From assembly GCA_963800395.1 (NCBI GenBank), contig CAWDBD010000009.1, positions 1-64,000 of the forward strand: a DNA stretch of 64,000 nt, read 5' to 3'. The translations under genes were made by a program, and so were the position numbers. A model generated the notes under the pieces. The model saw nothing but the letters and a program-made list of their open reading frames with translations. It was not told where the DNA came from and made no database searches. This DNA is from DASSBG01 sp963800395 (GTDB lineage Bacteria > Pseudomonadota > Gammaproteobacteria > Xanthomonadales > Rhodanobacteraceae). This document shows positions 44,893 to 53,277 of this stretch, piece after piece (positions within the stretch are counted from its first letter, which is position 1; each line of letters starts with the position of its first letter).

Positions 44893-45964
44893 ACTGGCAA
44901 AATGGCTGCAGGGCCATGTAACCGCCTTTCACCTGTTTCAGTACATCACCTTCCGCTCGATCATGAGCGCGCTGACGGCACTGGCCGTGTCCCTGCTGGC
45001 AGGCCCCGCGCTGATCCGCCGTCTGGCCAGCCTGAATGCTGGACAGGTGGTACGTGGCGACGGCCCGCAAACGCATCTGAGCAAGGCCGGTACGCCAACC
45101 ATGGGCGGCATGCTGATTCTGCTGGCGGTCCTGCTGGCAACCCTGTTGTGGGCAGACCTGCACAACCGCTACGTGTGGATCGTGCTTGGCGTGACTGCCA
45201 GCTTCGGCGCGATCGGCTTCTGGGACGACTACCGCAAGCTGGTGTATCAGGACAGCCGCGGGCTGGCGTCACGCTGGAAGTACCTGCTGCAGTCGGTGTT
45301 CGGTCTGGGCGCAGCCGTGGTGCTGTACCACACGGCGCAGTTGCCGGTGGAAACGGCACTGTTCGTGCCATTGTTCAAGCAGATCGTGCTGCCGCTGGGC
45401 ATCATGTTTGTTGTCATCGGCTACCTGATGATCGTGGGCTTTTCCAATGCCGTGAACCTCACCGACGGACTGGATGGCCTGGCCATCATGCCCAGTGTGC
45501 TGGTCGCCGGGGCCCTCGGCATATTTGCCTACCTGTCCGGCAACGCGGTGTTTTCCGAGTATCTGGGCATTCCGGCCATTCCGGGCGCCGGGGAGCTGGC
45601 CATCTTCACGGGTGCCATTGCCGGGGCCGGGCTGGGTTTTCTCTGGTTCAACACCTATCCCGCGCAGGTCTTCATGGGTGATATCGGTGCGCTGTCAATC
45701 GGTGCTGCGCTGGGTTGCGTGGCAGTCATCGTGCGCCAGGAAATCGTGTTGCTGGTGATGGGTGGGGTGTTCGTGGTCGAAACCGCATCGGTGATGCTGC
45801 AGGTGGCCAGCTTCAAGCTGACCGGAAAACGATTGTTTCGCATGGCGCCGATCCATCATCACTTTGAACTCAAGGGCTGGCCGGAGCCGCGCGTGATCGT
45901 GCGCTTCTGGATCATTTCGGTGGTGCTGGTGCTGGTGGGGCTGGCGACATTGAAAGTGCGTTGA
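44882..45964 (+). CDS. mraY: Phospho-N-acetylmuramoyl-pentapeptide-transferase
   Basis: This integral membrane enzyme moves phospho-MurNAc-pentapeptide to undecaprenyl phosphate to make lipid I. The 360-residue product has ten hydrophobic helices and the catalytic acidic motifs: GFWDDYRKL, VNLTDGLDGLA (the DxxD-type pair) and MGDIGALSIGAALG, with the magnesium-binding HHHFELKGW loop near the C-terminus. AAGGGGG precedes the ATG inside murF. In most Gammaproteobacteria murD follows; here ftsW follows directly, overlapping by 4 nt. Confidence 0.97.
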   Translation: MLLELAKWLQGHVTAFHLFQYITFRSIMSALTALAVSLLAGPALIRRLASLNAGQVVRGDGPQTHLSKAGTPTMGGMLILLAVLLATLLWADLHNRYVWIVLGVTASFGAIGFWDDYRKLVYQDSRGLASRWKYLLQSVFGLGAAVVLYHTAQLPVETALFVPLFKQIVLPLGIMFVVIGYLMIVGFSNAVNLTDGLDGLAIMPSVLVAGALGIFAYLSGNAVFSEYLGIPAIPGAGELAIFTGAIAGAGLGFLWFNTYPAQVFMGDIGALSIGAALGCVAVIVRQEIVLLVMGGVFVVETASVMLQVASFKLTGKRLFRMAPIHHHFELKGWPEPRVIVRFWIISVVLVLVGLATLKVR

Positions 45965-47247
45965 AGCCCGGCATTCGGGATTCGACATTGGCAAACGCAA
46001 GAGCAGAAGCAGTAGCAGGAAATCTGACGTTGACGAGCAAACCGACAAAACGCAGGGACCAGGCGCGGCGCCACGATGCGACGCGGGGCACCTACGATCG
46101 CTGGCTGCTGCTGGCGATCGTGGCGCTGGCCTGTTTTGGCGTGGTCATGGTCACCTCCAGCTCCATTGCCGTGGCCGATGGCGAGCATATCGGTGCCTTC
46201 TACTATCTGCGCCGGCATCTGGCCTTCCTGTTGATCGGTGGCGGCCTGATGTGGGTTGCGGCGCGCGTCGAATTGCGTATGGTGGAAAAATTCCATGTGC
46301 TGCTGGTGCTCTCGGCGATACTGCTTCTGCTGGCTGTGTATCTGCCGGGTGTGGGCATGCGCATCAACGGTGCGCGGCGCTGGCTGAATCTGGGTGTTAC
46401 CGGGTTCCAGCCGGTCGAGGCCGTGAAGCTGGTGGTGGTGATCTACATCGCCAGCTATCTGGTGCGCCACCGCGATGGCGTGGAAGACAAGTTCTTCGGT
46501 GCCTTCAAGCCGGTCATCATCGCCTTGCTGTTTGCCGGCCTGCTGCTGGCGCAGCCCGATTTTGGCTCGGCGACGCTGATTCTTGCGGTCAGCGTCGGCA
46601 TGATCTGGCTGGGTGGCGCACGCATGCGCTACCTGATGATGATGGCCGCATCGCTGGTACCGGTCGGGGTCTGGGTCGCCTTCAGCCAGGACTATCGTAT
46701 CCAGCGACTGACTTCATTCCTGGATCCGTGGAAGGATCCCTTTGCCAACGGTTTCCAGCTGACCCAGGCACTAATCGCCATCGGCCGCGGCGAGTGGTTT
46801 GGCGTCGGCCTCGGTGCCAGTGTGCAGAAGCTGTTCTACCTGCCCGAGGCACACACGGACTTCATTCTCGCGGTGATCGCCGAGGAGCTGGGTCTGTTCG
46901 GCGTCATGGTGGTACTTGGCCTGTACGCCCTGCTGGTCTCGCGCGGGCTGATGCTGGGCTTGCGTGGTGTGTCGATCGGCCAACCCTTTGCGGGTTACCT
47001 GGCATTTGGCATCTCACTGATGATCGGCCTGCAGGCCATGGTTTCGGTCGGCGTCAACCTGGGCGTGCTGCCAACCAAGGGGCTCACCCTGCCTTTGATC
47101 AGCTCCGGTGGCTCGAGCGTGGTCATGACCTGCCTGATGCTGGGCGTGTTGCTGCGAGCGAGCTACGAGGTCAGCCGTGCCGAGCAGCAGCGCTCGCGCG
47201 GCGGAGCACGCCAGCACCAGGTCATGGCGGCGGAGGCGACGGCATGA
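45961..47247 (+). CDS. ftsW: Peptidoglycan glycosyltransferase FtsW
   Basis: This SEDS-family septal polymerase works with FtsI. The 428-residue product starts with about 45 cytoplasmic residues rich in R and T, then ten membrane helices. SEDS landmarks are visible: GARRWLNLG, FQPVEAVKL, LLLAQPDFGSA, the catalytic-Asp region QPDFG, AHTDFILAVIAEELG, GVLPTKGLTLPLISSGGSS and a positively charged C-terminal tail. It begins 4 nt inside mraY (TTGAAG... region) and ends overlapping the murG start (ATGA). The start ATG is a slightly diverged extension; a shorter start is possible, since the first 30 residues are not conserved in the family. Confidence 0.95.
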   Translation: MKPGIRDSTLANARAEAVAGNLTLTSKPTKRRDQARRHDATRGTYDRWLLLAIVALACFGVVMVTSSSIAVADGEHIGAFYYLRRHLAFLLIGGGLMWVAARVELRMVEKFHVLLVLSAILLLLAVYLPGVGMRINGARRWLNLGVTGFQPVEAVKLVVVIYIASYLVRHRDGVEDKFFGAFKPVIIALLFAGLLLAQPDFGSATLILAVSVGMIWLGGARMRYLMMMAASLVPVGVWVAFSQDYRIQRLTSFLDPWKDPFANGFQLTQALIAIGRGEWFGVGLGASVQKLFYLPEAHTDFILAVIAEELGLFGVMVVLGLYALLVSRGLMLGLRGVSIGQPFAGYLAFGISLMIGLQAMVSVGVNLGVLPTKGLTLPLISSGGSSVVMTCLMLGVLLRASYEVSRAEQQRSRGGARQHQVMAAEATA

Positions 47248-48476
47248 AGTTTCACGGGACTCGGGACTCGGGACTCGGGACTCGCGAAAGCGGGTCGGCT
47301 CTTCCTGTGTCCAGTGCATCAAATGTCATGCATGGCGGCGATCGGAAAGCAGGCCGTCACGCGGAACGCCCTATCGAGTCCCGAGTCCCGAGTTCCGAGT
47401 CCCCCCAAGCCGTATTGATCATGGCCGGTGGCACCGGCGGCCATATTTTCCCCGGCCTGGCCGTGGCCGAGGTCCTGCGTACGCGCGGCATCCCGGTTGC
47501 CTGGCTGGGCTCGGCAGGCGCGATGGAAACGCGCCTGGTGCCCCAGCATGGCATTGCGCTGGATACCATCACGGTCACCGGTCTGCGCGGCAAGGGCTGG
47601 TCCCGGCAACTCAAGGCGCCCTGGATGCTGCTGCGGGCACTGTTGCAGGCCTGGCGAGTGCTGCGTCGTGTGCGTCCCCGCAGTGTCCTGTCCATGGGCG
47701 GCTTCGCTGCCGGGCCCGGAGGCATGGTGGCCTGGTTGCAGGGACGCCCGCTGCTGGTACATGAACAGAATCGCGTGGCAGGCCTTACCAACCGCGTGCT
47801 GGCGCATCTGGCGCGGCGGGTCATGACCGGTTTTGCCGATTGCCTGGCTGATCACCCGCGCCACGAGTGGACCGGCAACCCGGTGCGCGCCGACATTGCG
47901 GCGCTTGAAGAGCCGCAGCAACGCATGGCGGGGCGCGCCGGGCCTGTCCGCATACTGGTGCTTGGCGGCAGTCTGGGGGCTCGCGCTCTCAATACTGCCC
48001 TGCCGGCAGTCCTCGCGAGCGCCTTGCCCGAGAACCGCCCCGCGATCTGGCACCAGAGCGGTGCCCGCGGCCTGTCAGAAGCACTGGATGCTTACGCCGA
48101 TGCCGGTGTCGAGGCACGGGTCGACGCTTTTATTGACGACATGGCAGCGGCATACGCCTGGGCCGACTTGTGTGTATGCCGGGCCGGGGCACTGACCATT
48201 GCCGAGCTGTGTGCCGCCGGTCTTGGCGCCCTGCTGGTGCCCTTTCCGCATGCGGTGGACGATCATCAGACGCGCAATGCCGAGGCCTTGCGCGATGCCG
48301 GTGGCGCACAGATAGTGGCCGAGGCCGACCTCGGTGATCCCGCCTTGATCGCCACCTTGCAAACGCTGCTGAATGATCGTTCGCGCCTGCTGGCCATGGC
48401 CGGGGCGGCACGTCAGCTCGCCCGCCCGGACGCTGCCGAGCGCATTGCCGGGCTGTGTGTCGAGGAGGCCGCATGA
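47244..48476 (+). CDS. murG: Lipid II synthase MurG with repeat-encoded N-terminal extension
   Basis: This peripheral membrane glycosyltransferase adds GlcNAc to lipid I to form lipid II. The canonical domain starts VLIMAGGTGGHIFPGLAVAEVL (from about residue 57) and continues with GLRGKG, SMGGFAAGPGG, HEQNRVAGLTNR, GGSLGARALN, ADLCVCRAGALTIAEL and PFPHAVDDHQTRNAEAL, all normal. The first about 55 residues (MKFHGTRDSGLG to ESRVPSSESP) are encoded by a repeat element (47256-47403). ATG 47244 is preferred because it overlaps the ftsW stop (ATGA) and has CGGAGG 7 nt upstream; ATG 47328 and ATG 47421 lie in frame downstream but have poorer context. Confidence 0.93.
   Translation: MKFHGTRDSGLGTRESGSALPVSSASNVMHGGDRKAGRHAERPIESRVPSSESPQAVLIMAGGTGGHIFPGLAVAEVLRTRGIPVAWLGSAGAMETRLVPQHGIALDTITVTGLRGKGWSRQLKAPWMLLRALLQAWRVLRRVRPRSVLSMGGFAAGPGGMVAWLQGRPLLVHEQNRVAGLTNRVLAHLARRVMTGFADCLADHPRHEWTGNPVRADIAALEEPQQRMAGRAGPVRILVLGGSLGARALNTALPAVLASALPENRPAIWHQSGARGLSEALDAYADAGVEARVDAFIDDMAAAYAWADLCVCRAGALTIAELCAAGLGALLVPFPHAVDDHQTRNAEALRDAGGAQIVAEADLGDPALIATLQTLLNDRSRLLAMAGAARQLARPDAAERIAGLCVEEAA
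47256..47403. repeat. Facing (GGGACTC)4 arrays inside the murG 5' coding region
   Basis: Left arm: exactly four GGGACTC units (47256-47283). Right arm: four GAGTCCC units in inverted order (47376-47403; the third reads GAGTTCC). They enclose 92 bp of unrelated sequence. The whole 148-bp element starts 12 nt after the murG ATG and is read through in frame. The arms could pair into a 28-bp imperfect stem. No target duplication is recognisable. Confidence 0.85.
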
Positions 48477-49918
48477 CACCGCATCGCCTCAACGCGCACG
48501 AAGACATCATGAGCGCTTTTCGCCATGTGCACTTCATCGGCATCGGCGGCGTCGGCATGAGCGGCATTGCCGAGGTGCTCAACAATCTGGGCTATCAGGT
48601 GTCGGGCTCGGATCGCACGCAGTCGGCCACCACCGATCGATTGTCGGATCTGGGGGTCAAGGTCATCATCGGACATGCCGCGGAGAATCTCGATGGCGTG
48701 AACGTGGTGGTCACCTCAAGTGCCATCAAGCCCGACAATACCGAGCTGCTTGCTGCACACGAACTGGGCATACCCGTCGTGCCGCGTGCCGAGATGCTCG
48801 GTGAGCTGATGCGTTTCCGGCGTGGTATCGCCATCGCCGGCACGCACGGGAAGACCACCACCACCAGTCTGGTTGCCAGCGTGCTGGCCGAAGCTGGATA
48901 TGACCCGACCTTTGTCATCGGTGGCCAGCTCAATTCCGCGGGTGCCAATGCGCGCCTGGGTACCGGCGAATACCTGGTGGCCGAAGCCGACGAGTCCGAT
49001 GGCTCCTTCCTGATGCTTTCGCCGGTGGTTGCGGCGATCACCAATATCGATGCCGACCACCTGGAGAATTACGGCGGCGACTTTGCCCGTGTGCGCGCCG
49101 CGTTCGAGGATTTCCTGCATCGTCTGCCGTTCTACGGCGTGGCGGTGCTGTGCGCTGATGACGACGAAGTGTCTGCCCTGGCCGAGCGCGTCGGTCGCAG
49201 TGTCATCCGTTACGGCATCGACAGTCCCGAGGCCGACGTGCGTGCCCTGAACCTGCGTCAGCAGGGTTTCGAGATGCGCTTTGACCTCAAGCTCCCGGGC
49301 CGCGCGGATGCCGTGCCCACCTGCCTCAACCTGCCCGGACGCCACAATGTGCTCAATGCCCTGGCGGCGGCGGCCATCGGCTGGCAACTGGGTGCCGAGG
49401 CCGGACATATCGCCAGCGCGCTGGCGAAGTTCGAGGGTGTGGGGCGGCGTTTCCATCGCCGCGGCGAGCTGCAACTGGAGCAGGGCAGTGCCTTGCTGAT
49501 TGACGACTACGGTCATCATCCCAGCGAGTTGCGTGCCGTGTTCGAGGCGGTGCGCGGCGGCTGGCCGGATCGCCGCATGGTGGTGGCCTTCCAGCCGCAC
49601 CGCTATACCCGAACCCGCGACCTGATGGACGATTTCGCGCAGGTGCTGTGCGAAGCCGACGTGCTGGTCCTTACCGATGTCTACCCTGCCGGGGAATCAC
49701 CCATCGCCGGTGCCGATGCGCGCGCTCTGGCGCGCGCTGTGCGCGCCCGCGGCAAGGTTGATCCGGTGCTTGTGGATCATCCGCGCGATTTCGAAAACGC
49801 GCTGCCGGCCCTGCTCGAGGACGGCGACATCCTGCTCCTGCTCGGCGCCGGCGACATCGGCAAGACCGCCGCCGAACTGGCGGCACGCGGTCACCTCAAG
49901 AGTGGGGGTGGGGCATGA
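48473..49918 (+). CDS. murC: UDP-N-acetylmuramate:L-alanine ligase
   Basis: This ATP-dependent ligase starts the stem peptide by adding L-Ala to UDP-MurNAc. The 481-residue product has the N-terminal UDP-binding loop HFIGIGGVGMSGIAEVL, the P-loop GTHGKTTTTSLVASVL (about residues 121-136), ADESDGSFLMLSP, the HNVLNALAA segment and DDYGHHPSELRAV. ATG 48473 overlaps the murG stop and has GAGGAGG at 48462-48468; ATG 48509 (MSAFRHVHF) is an alternative nearer the family norm. Its stop overlaps the ddl ATG. Confidence 0.96.
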   Translation: MTPHRLNAHEDIMSAFRHVHFIGIGGVGMSGIAEVLNNLGYQVSGSDRTQSATTDRLSDLGVKVIIGHAAENLDGVNVVVTSSAIKPDNTELLAAHELGIPVVPRAEMLGELMRFRRGIAIAGTHGKTTTTSLVASVLAEAGYDPTFVIGGQLNSAGANARLGTGEYLVAEADESDGSFLMLSPVVAAITNIDADHLENYGGDFARVRAAFEDFLHRLPFYGVAVLCADDDEVSALAERVGRSVIRYGIDSPEADVRALNLRQQGFEMRFDLKLPGRADAVPTCLNLPGRHNVLNALAAAAIGWQLGAEAGHIASALAKFEGVGRRFHRRGELQLEQGSALLIDDYGHHPSELRAVFEAVRGGWPDRRMVVAFQPHRYTRTRDLMDDFAQVLCEADVLVLTDVYPAGESPIAGADARALARAVRARGKVDPVLVDHPRDFENALPALLEDGDILLLLGAGDIGKTAAELAARGHLKSGGGA

Positions 49919-51174
49919 GTCCGGTCTGGCGGCAGAGGCACGTGGATGCGCGGGACTCGGGACTCGGGACTCGGGACTCGGTTTTGGTTCGGGACTCGGG
50001 ACTCGGGACTCGGGGCTCGGTCAAGAGCCGAGCCTTCGAACTGGAGGCACAGCACGCGACTCTCAGTCAGCCCGCTGGTGTCGGCACGATCCTGTCGGAG
50101 ACATCTGCGCACGTCAGGTGCGTATCAAATTCCAACGAAACCAGCGCTTCTACGAGTCCCGAGTCCCGAGTCCCGAGTCCCGTTCGAGAAACCAGCAACA
50201 AGGCACGCTCGTCCAAGGATTCAGCAATCCCGAATCCGGAGGCCTTCGGCCGCGTCGCCGTGGTCATGGGTGGCAGCAGTGCCGAGCGTGAGGTGTCGCT
50301 GGATTCGGGGCGCAATGTGTTGCAGGCCTTGCAGTCGCGCGGTGTGGAAGCGCATGCGATCGACGGCATACCGGCATTGCTGGATGCTCTGAGAGCCGGG
50401 CACTTCGCGCGCGTATTCAACATCCTGCATGGCGGTGGCGGTGAGAACGGCCAGTTGCAGGGTGCGCTGGATGCGCTCGGCGTGCCCTATACAGGCTCGG
50501 GGATTCTGGGCGCGGCACTTTCGCTGGACAAGATTCGCGCCAAGCAGGTGTGGATGAGCATTGGCCTGCCCACCCCGCGCTATGCGGTGCTGCCACGCGG
50601 CGGCGACGTGCATGCCGTCGCGCGGGAGGTCGGCCTGCCGGTAGTCATCAAGCCAGCCTGGGAAGGCTCCAGTGTCGGCGTCACCCGCGTGTTTCGTGAC
50701 GACCAGCTGGAAGATGCGGCCGCGCTTGCGGCGCGCCAGCCTGGCGAGCTGCTGGTCGAGCAACTGATCGAGGGCGAGGAGCTCACGGTCAGCATACTCG
50801 GCGACCGCGTGCTGCCCTCGATACGCATCGAGGCGGCCGGGGAATATTACGACTACCACGCCAAATACGAGGCCGAGGATACCCGCTATGTCTGCCCGGG
50901 CCTGGATAGTCAGGCCGAGGAGAGCGTGAAGCAGCTGGCGCGACAGGCATTCGATGCACTGGCCTGTTCCGGCTGGGGCCGCGTCGATGTCATGCGCGAT
51001 GCCGGCGGCAGGTTCTGGCTGCTGGAGGTCAACACGGCGCCGGGCATGACCAGTCATTCGCTGGTGCCGATGGCCGCGGCGGCCGAAGGCATGGATTTTG
51101 CCGAACTGTGCATGCGCATTCTTGGCACCAGCATGCGCGACGAGCGCAGCCACGCCGAAGGGGGCCGCCCATGA
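49915..51174 (+). CDS. ddl: D-alanine:D-alanine ligase with repeat-encoded N-terminal extension
   Basis: This ATP-grasp ligase makes D-Ala-D-Ala for MurF. The normal enzyme begins at about residue 106 (GRVAVVMGGSSAEREVSL) and shows HGGGGENGQLQG, YTGSGILGAALSLDKI, VIKPAWEGSSVGV and EVNTAPGMTSHSLVP. The preceding about 100 residues (MSPVWRQRHVDARDSGLG onwards) are unusual and are encoded largely by a repeat element (49952-50181), giving 419 residues instead of about 310. The ATG overlaps the murC stop (ATGA) with a GGGGGTGGGG purine run upstream. No good internal start with a ribosome-binding site lies near residue 105, though non-ATG starts cannot be excluded. Confidence 0.92.
   Translation: MSPVWRQRHVDARDSGLGTRDSVLVRDSGLGTRGSVKSRAFELEAQHATLSQPAGVGTILSETSAHVRCVSNSNETSASTSPESRVPSPVRETSNKARSSKDSAIPNPEAFGRVAVVMGGSSAEREVSLDSGRNVLQALQSRGVEAHAIDGIPALLDALRAGHFARVFNILHGGGGENGQLQGALDALGVPYTGSGILGAALSLDKIRAKQVWMSIGLPTPRYAVLPRGGDVHAVAREVGLPVVIKPAWEGSSVGVTRVFRDDQLEDAAALAARQPGELLVEQLIEGEELTVSILGDRVLPSIRIEAAGEYYDYHAKYEAEDTRYVCPGLDSQAEESVKQLARQAFDALACSGWGRVDVMRDAGGRFWLLEVNTAPGMTSHSLVPMAAAAEGMDFAELCMRILGTSMRDERSHAEGGRP
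49952..50181. repeat. Facing (GGGACTC)4 arrays inside the ddl 5' coding region
   Basis: Three arrays, each of exactly four units: GGGACTC at 49952-49979, GGGACTC again at 49991-50018 (last unit GGGGCTC), and inverted GAGTCCC at 50154-50181. The first two are separated by 11 bp; 135 bp of unrelated sequence lies before the inverted arm. The element begins 37 nt after the ddl ATG and is open in the ddl frame throughout. Confidence 0.85.
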
Positions 51175-51905
51175 GTCGTCGCCTGCACCTGCGCATCCTT
51201 GCCTGGACCATCGCCCTGGGACTGCTGGCCCTGCCGCTGGTGGGCCTGTTCATGGGCTGGTTTGCTGCCTCGCACTGGCCTGTGCGCAGCCTGCGCGTTG
51301 ATGCCTCGTTCCGCCATGTGACGGCGCAGCAGGTGCGCGCCATTGCCAAACCGCTGCTGGCCGGCGGTTTCTTCGCGGTCGAGCCGGGGCGCATCCAGAA
51401 GGCGGTTGCCGCGCTGCCCTGGGTCGAGCACGTCGAGGTGCGCAAGCACTGGCCCGATCAGATTCGCATCAGTTTCACCGAGCACCAGGCCTTTGCCCAC
51501 TGGAACCGCGATGCGCTGATCAACCGTCACGGCATCGTTTTCCGAGCACCCGGCGCATCCGAACTGGGCAATCTGCCCGACCTGCAGGGGCCGGCCGGAG
51601 ATTCGCAGGAGGTCTTGCGCTTCTATCTGGATGCACGCAAACGCCTGGCCGCAGTGGGACTGCATGTCAGTGGCCTGACGCTCACCCGCCGCGGCAGCTG
51701 GCAGGTGCGCCTGGCCAGCGGCGCGGTGCTTATGGTCGGCAAGGAGCAGCCCGAGCAACGCCTGCGACGCTTCATTGCCGGCTACGAACAACTGGGCAGT
51801 CCGCAGCAGCGGCCGTTCGTCAGTGCCGATCTGCGCTACAGCAACGGCTTTGCCGTGCGCTGGCTGCCGCCACCCGATACGACTGGAGGGCCACCCCCGG
51901 CATGA
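51171..51905 (+). CDS. ftsQ: Cell division protein FtsQ
   Basis: This bitopic divisome protein binds FtsB and FtsL. The 244-residue product has a short basic N-terminus (MSRRLHLR), one transmembrane helix (about residues 9-34), a POTRA domain (about 40-110; VRSLRVDASFRHVTAQQVRAIAKPLL) and a beta domain with the ALPWVEHVEVRKHWPDQIRISFTEHQAFAHWN segment typical of FtsQ. The ATGA overlaps the ddl stop with AAGGGGG upstream. It overlaps ftsA by 4 nt. Confidence 0.95.
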   Translation: MSRRLHLRILAWTIALGLLALPLVGLFMGWFAASHWPVRSLRVDASFRHVTAQQVRAIAKPLLAGGFFAVEPGRIQKAVAALPWVEHVEVRKHWPDQIRISFTEHQAFAHWNRDALINRHGIVFRAPGASELGNLPDLQGPAGDSQEVLRFYLDARKRLAAVGLHVSGLTLTRRGSWQVRLASGAVLMVGKEQPEQRLRRFIAGYEQLGSPQQRPFVSADLRYSNGFAVRWLPPPDTTGGPPPA

Positions 51906-53137
51906 ACCGCAAAAGTGACAAACAACTGGTTGTCGGCCTGGATATCGGCACCGCAAAAGTCGTGGCCATTGTCGGCGAGTACGAAGCCGGCGAGCCGGTC
52001 GAGGTCATCGGCACCGGCTCGCACGTATCGCGTGGCCTCAAACGCGGCGTGGTGGTGGACATCGAGGCGACCGTGAACTCGATCCAGCGGGCGGTGGAAG
52101 AGGCCGAGCTGATGGTCGGCTGTGACATACGCTCGGTGTATGCGTCGATTTCCGGCAGCCATCTGGAGACTCGCAACTCGCAGGGCACCGCAGCCATACG
52201 TGATGGCGAAGTGACGCGTACCGACATGGAGCAGGTACTGGCCGCCGCCCGGGCGGTGGCGATCCCAGCCGACCGCCAGGTCTTGTTCACCGAGGCCCAG
52301 GAGTACCGCATCGACGGCCAGGAAGGCATTCGCCGTCCGGTCGGCATGAGCGGCGTGCGCCTGGAAGCCAACGTGCACATGGTCACTGCCGCTGCCAGCG
52401 CCGCGCAGAACATCAGCAAGTGCATCCGGCGCTGCGGGCTCAGTGTTGACGAACTGGTGCCATCGGCACTGGCCTCGGCCCGTGCCGTGCTGACCGAGGA
52501 CGAACGCGACCTCGGCGTATGCCTGGTCGATATTGGTGCCGGCACGACCGACATCGCCATCTACGCCCAGGGCGCGATCCGGTTCACCCGCTCGCTGCCG
52601 CTGGGCGGTGACCTGGTCACCAGCGACATCGCCTACGGCGTGCACACCCCGACCATGCACGCCGAGGAACTGAAGGTGAAGTATGCCTGTGCGCTGGCTC
52701 AGCTGGCCCACAGCGAGGAGACCGTGCAGGTACCCAGCGTCGGAGATCGCGAATCGCGTCGGTGGGCACGCCAGGAGCTGGCCCAGGTGGTACAGGCGCG
52801 CTACGAGGAAATTTTCGAGGAGGTCCAGCGCGAACTGCAGCGCTCGGGCTACGAGTCGCTGGTGGCGGCTGGCGTGGTGCTCACTGGCGGCGCATCGCGG
52901 ATGGAAGGCGCGCAGCCCCTGGCCGAGGAGATATTTCACAAGATGGTCCGGGTGGGCACACCGCAGCATGTCGGTGGCATGGTCGATGTGGTCTCGGGCG
53001 AACAGCACGCGACCAGTGTCGGCTTGCTGCTGCATGGCGCAAGCAAGGGCGGCATGCAGGCTACGCCGGGCGCCATGGCCGGTGGTTTCGGCAACGCGTT
53101 GGGCCGCATGCGCGGCTGGATCGAGAGGAATTTCTGA
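51902..53137 (+). CDS. ftsA: Cell division protein FtsA
   Basis: This actin-like protein tethers FtsZ to the membrane. The 411-residue product has the ATPase phosphate-1 loop LDIGTAKVVAIVGE, phosphate-2 VDIGAGTTDIAIY and the adenosine loop VLTGGASRMEG. Domain 1C lies at about residues 85-170. The C-terminal amphipathic membrane helix is visible as GNALGRMRGWIERNF, with an unstructured Gly/Ala-rich linker before it. GGAGG lies about 12 nt before the ATG, inside ftsQ. The ftsZ gene follows after 140 bp. Confidence 0.97.
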   Translation: MNRKSDKQLVVGLDIGTAKVVAIVGEYEAGEPVEVIGTGSHVSRGLKRGVVVDIEATVNSIQRAVEEAELMVGCDIRSVYASISGSHLETRNSQGTAAIRDGEVTRTDMEQVLAAARAVAIPADRQVLFTEAQEYRIDGQEGIRRPVGMSGVRLEANVHMVTAAASAAQNISKCIRRCGLSVDELVPSALASARAVLTEDERDLGVCLVDIGAGTTDIAIYAQGAIRFTRSLPLGGDLVTSDIAYGVHTPTMHAEELKVKYACALAQLAHSEETVQVPSVGDRESRRWARQELAQVVQARYEEIFEEVQRELQRSGYESLVAAGVVLTGGASRMEGAQPLAEEIFHKMVRVGTPQHVGGMVDVVSGEQHATSVGLLLHGASKGGMQATPGAMAGGFGNALGRMRGWIERNF

Positions 53138-53277
53138 TGATGGGCTCGCACCGTCATCACAAATGCTGCCCCGGGCAGCACGGCGACCCACACCGGTCGT
53201 CAGATCCCGGGTTGGCGGTGCGAAATGCACCGGCAAAAACCATTACACGTTGAATTGTTTTAACGGAGGATTCCGAA

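Noticed and set aside
49952..50181. CRISPR array
   Set aside because: Units are only 7 bp and contiguous, with no spacers of uniform length and no cas genes; inverted arms are not a CRISPR feature.
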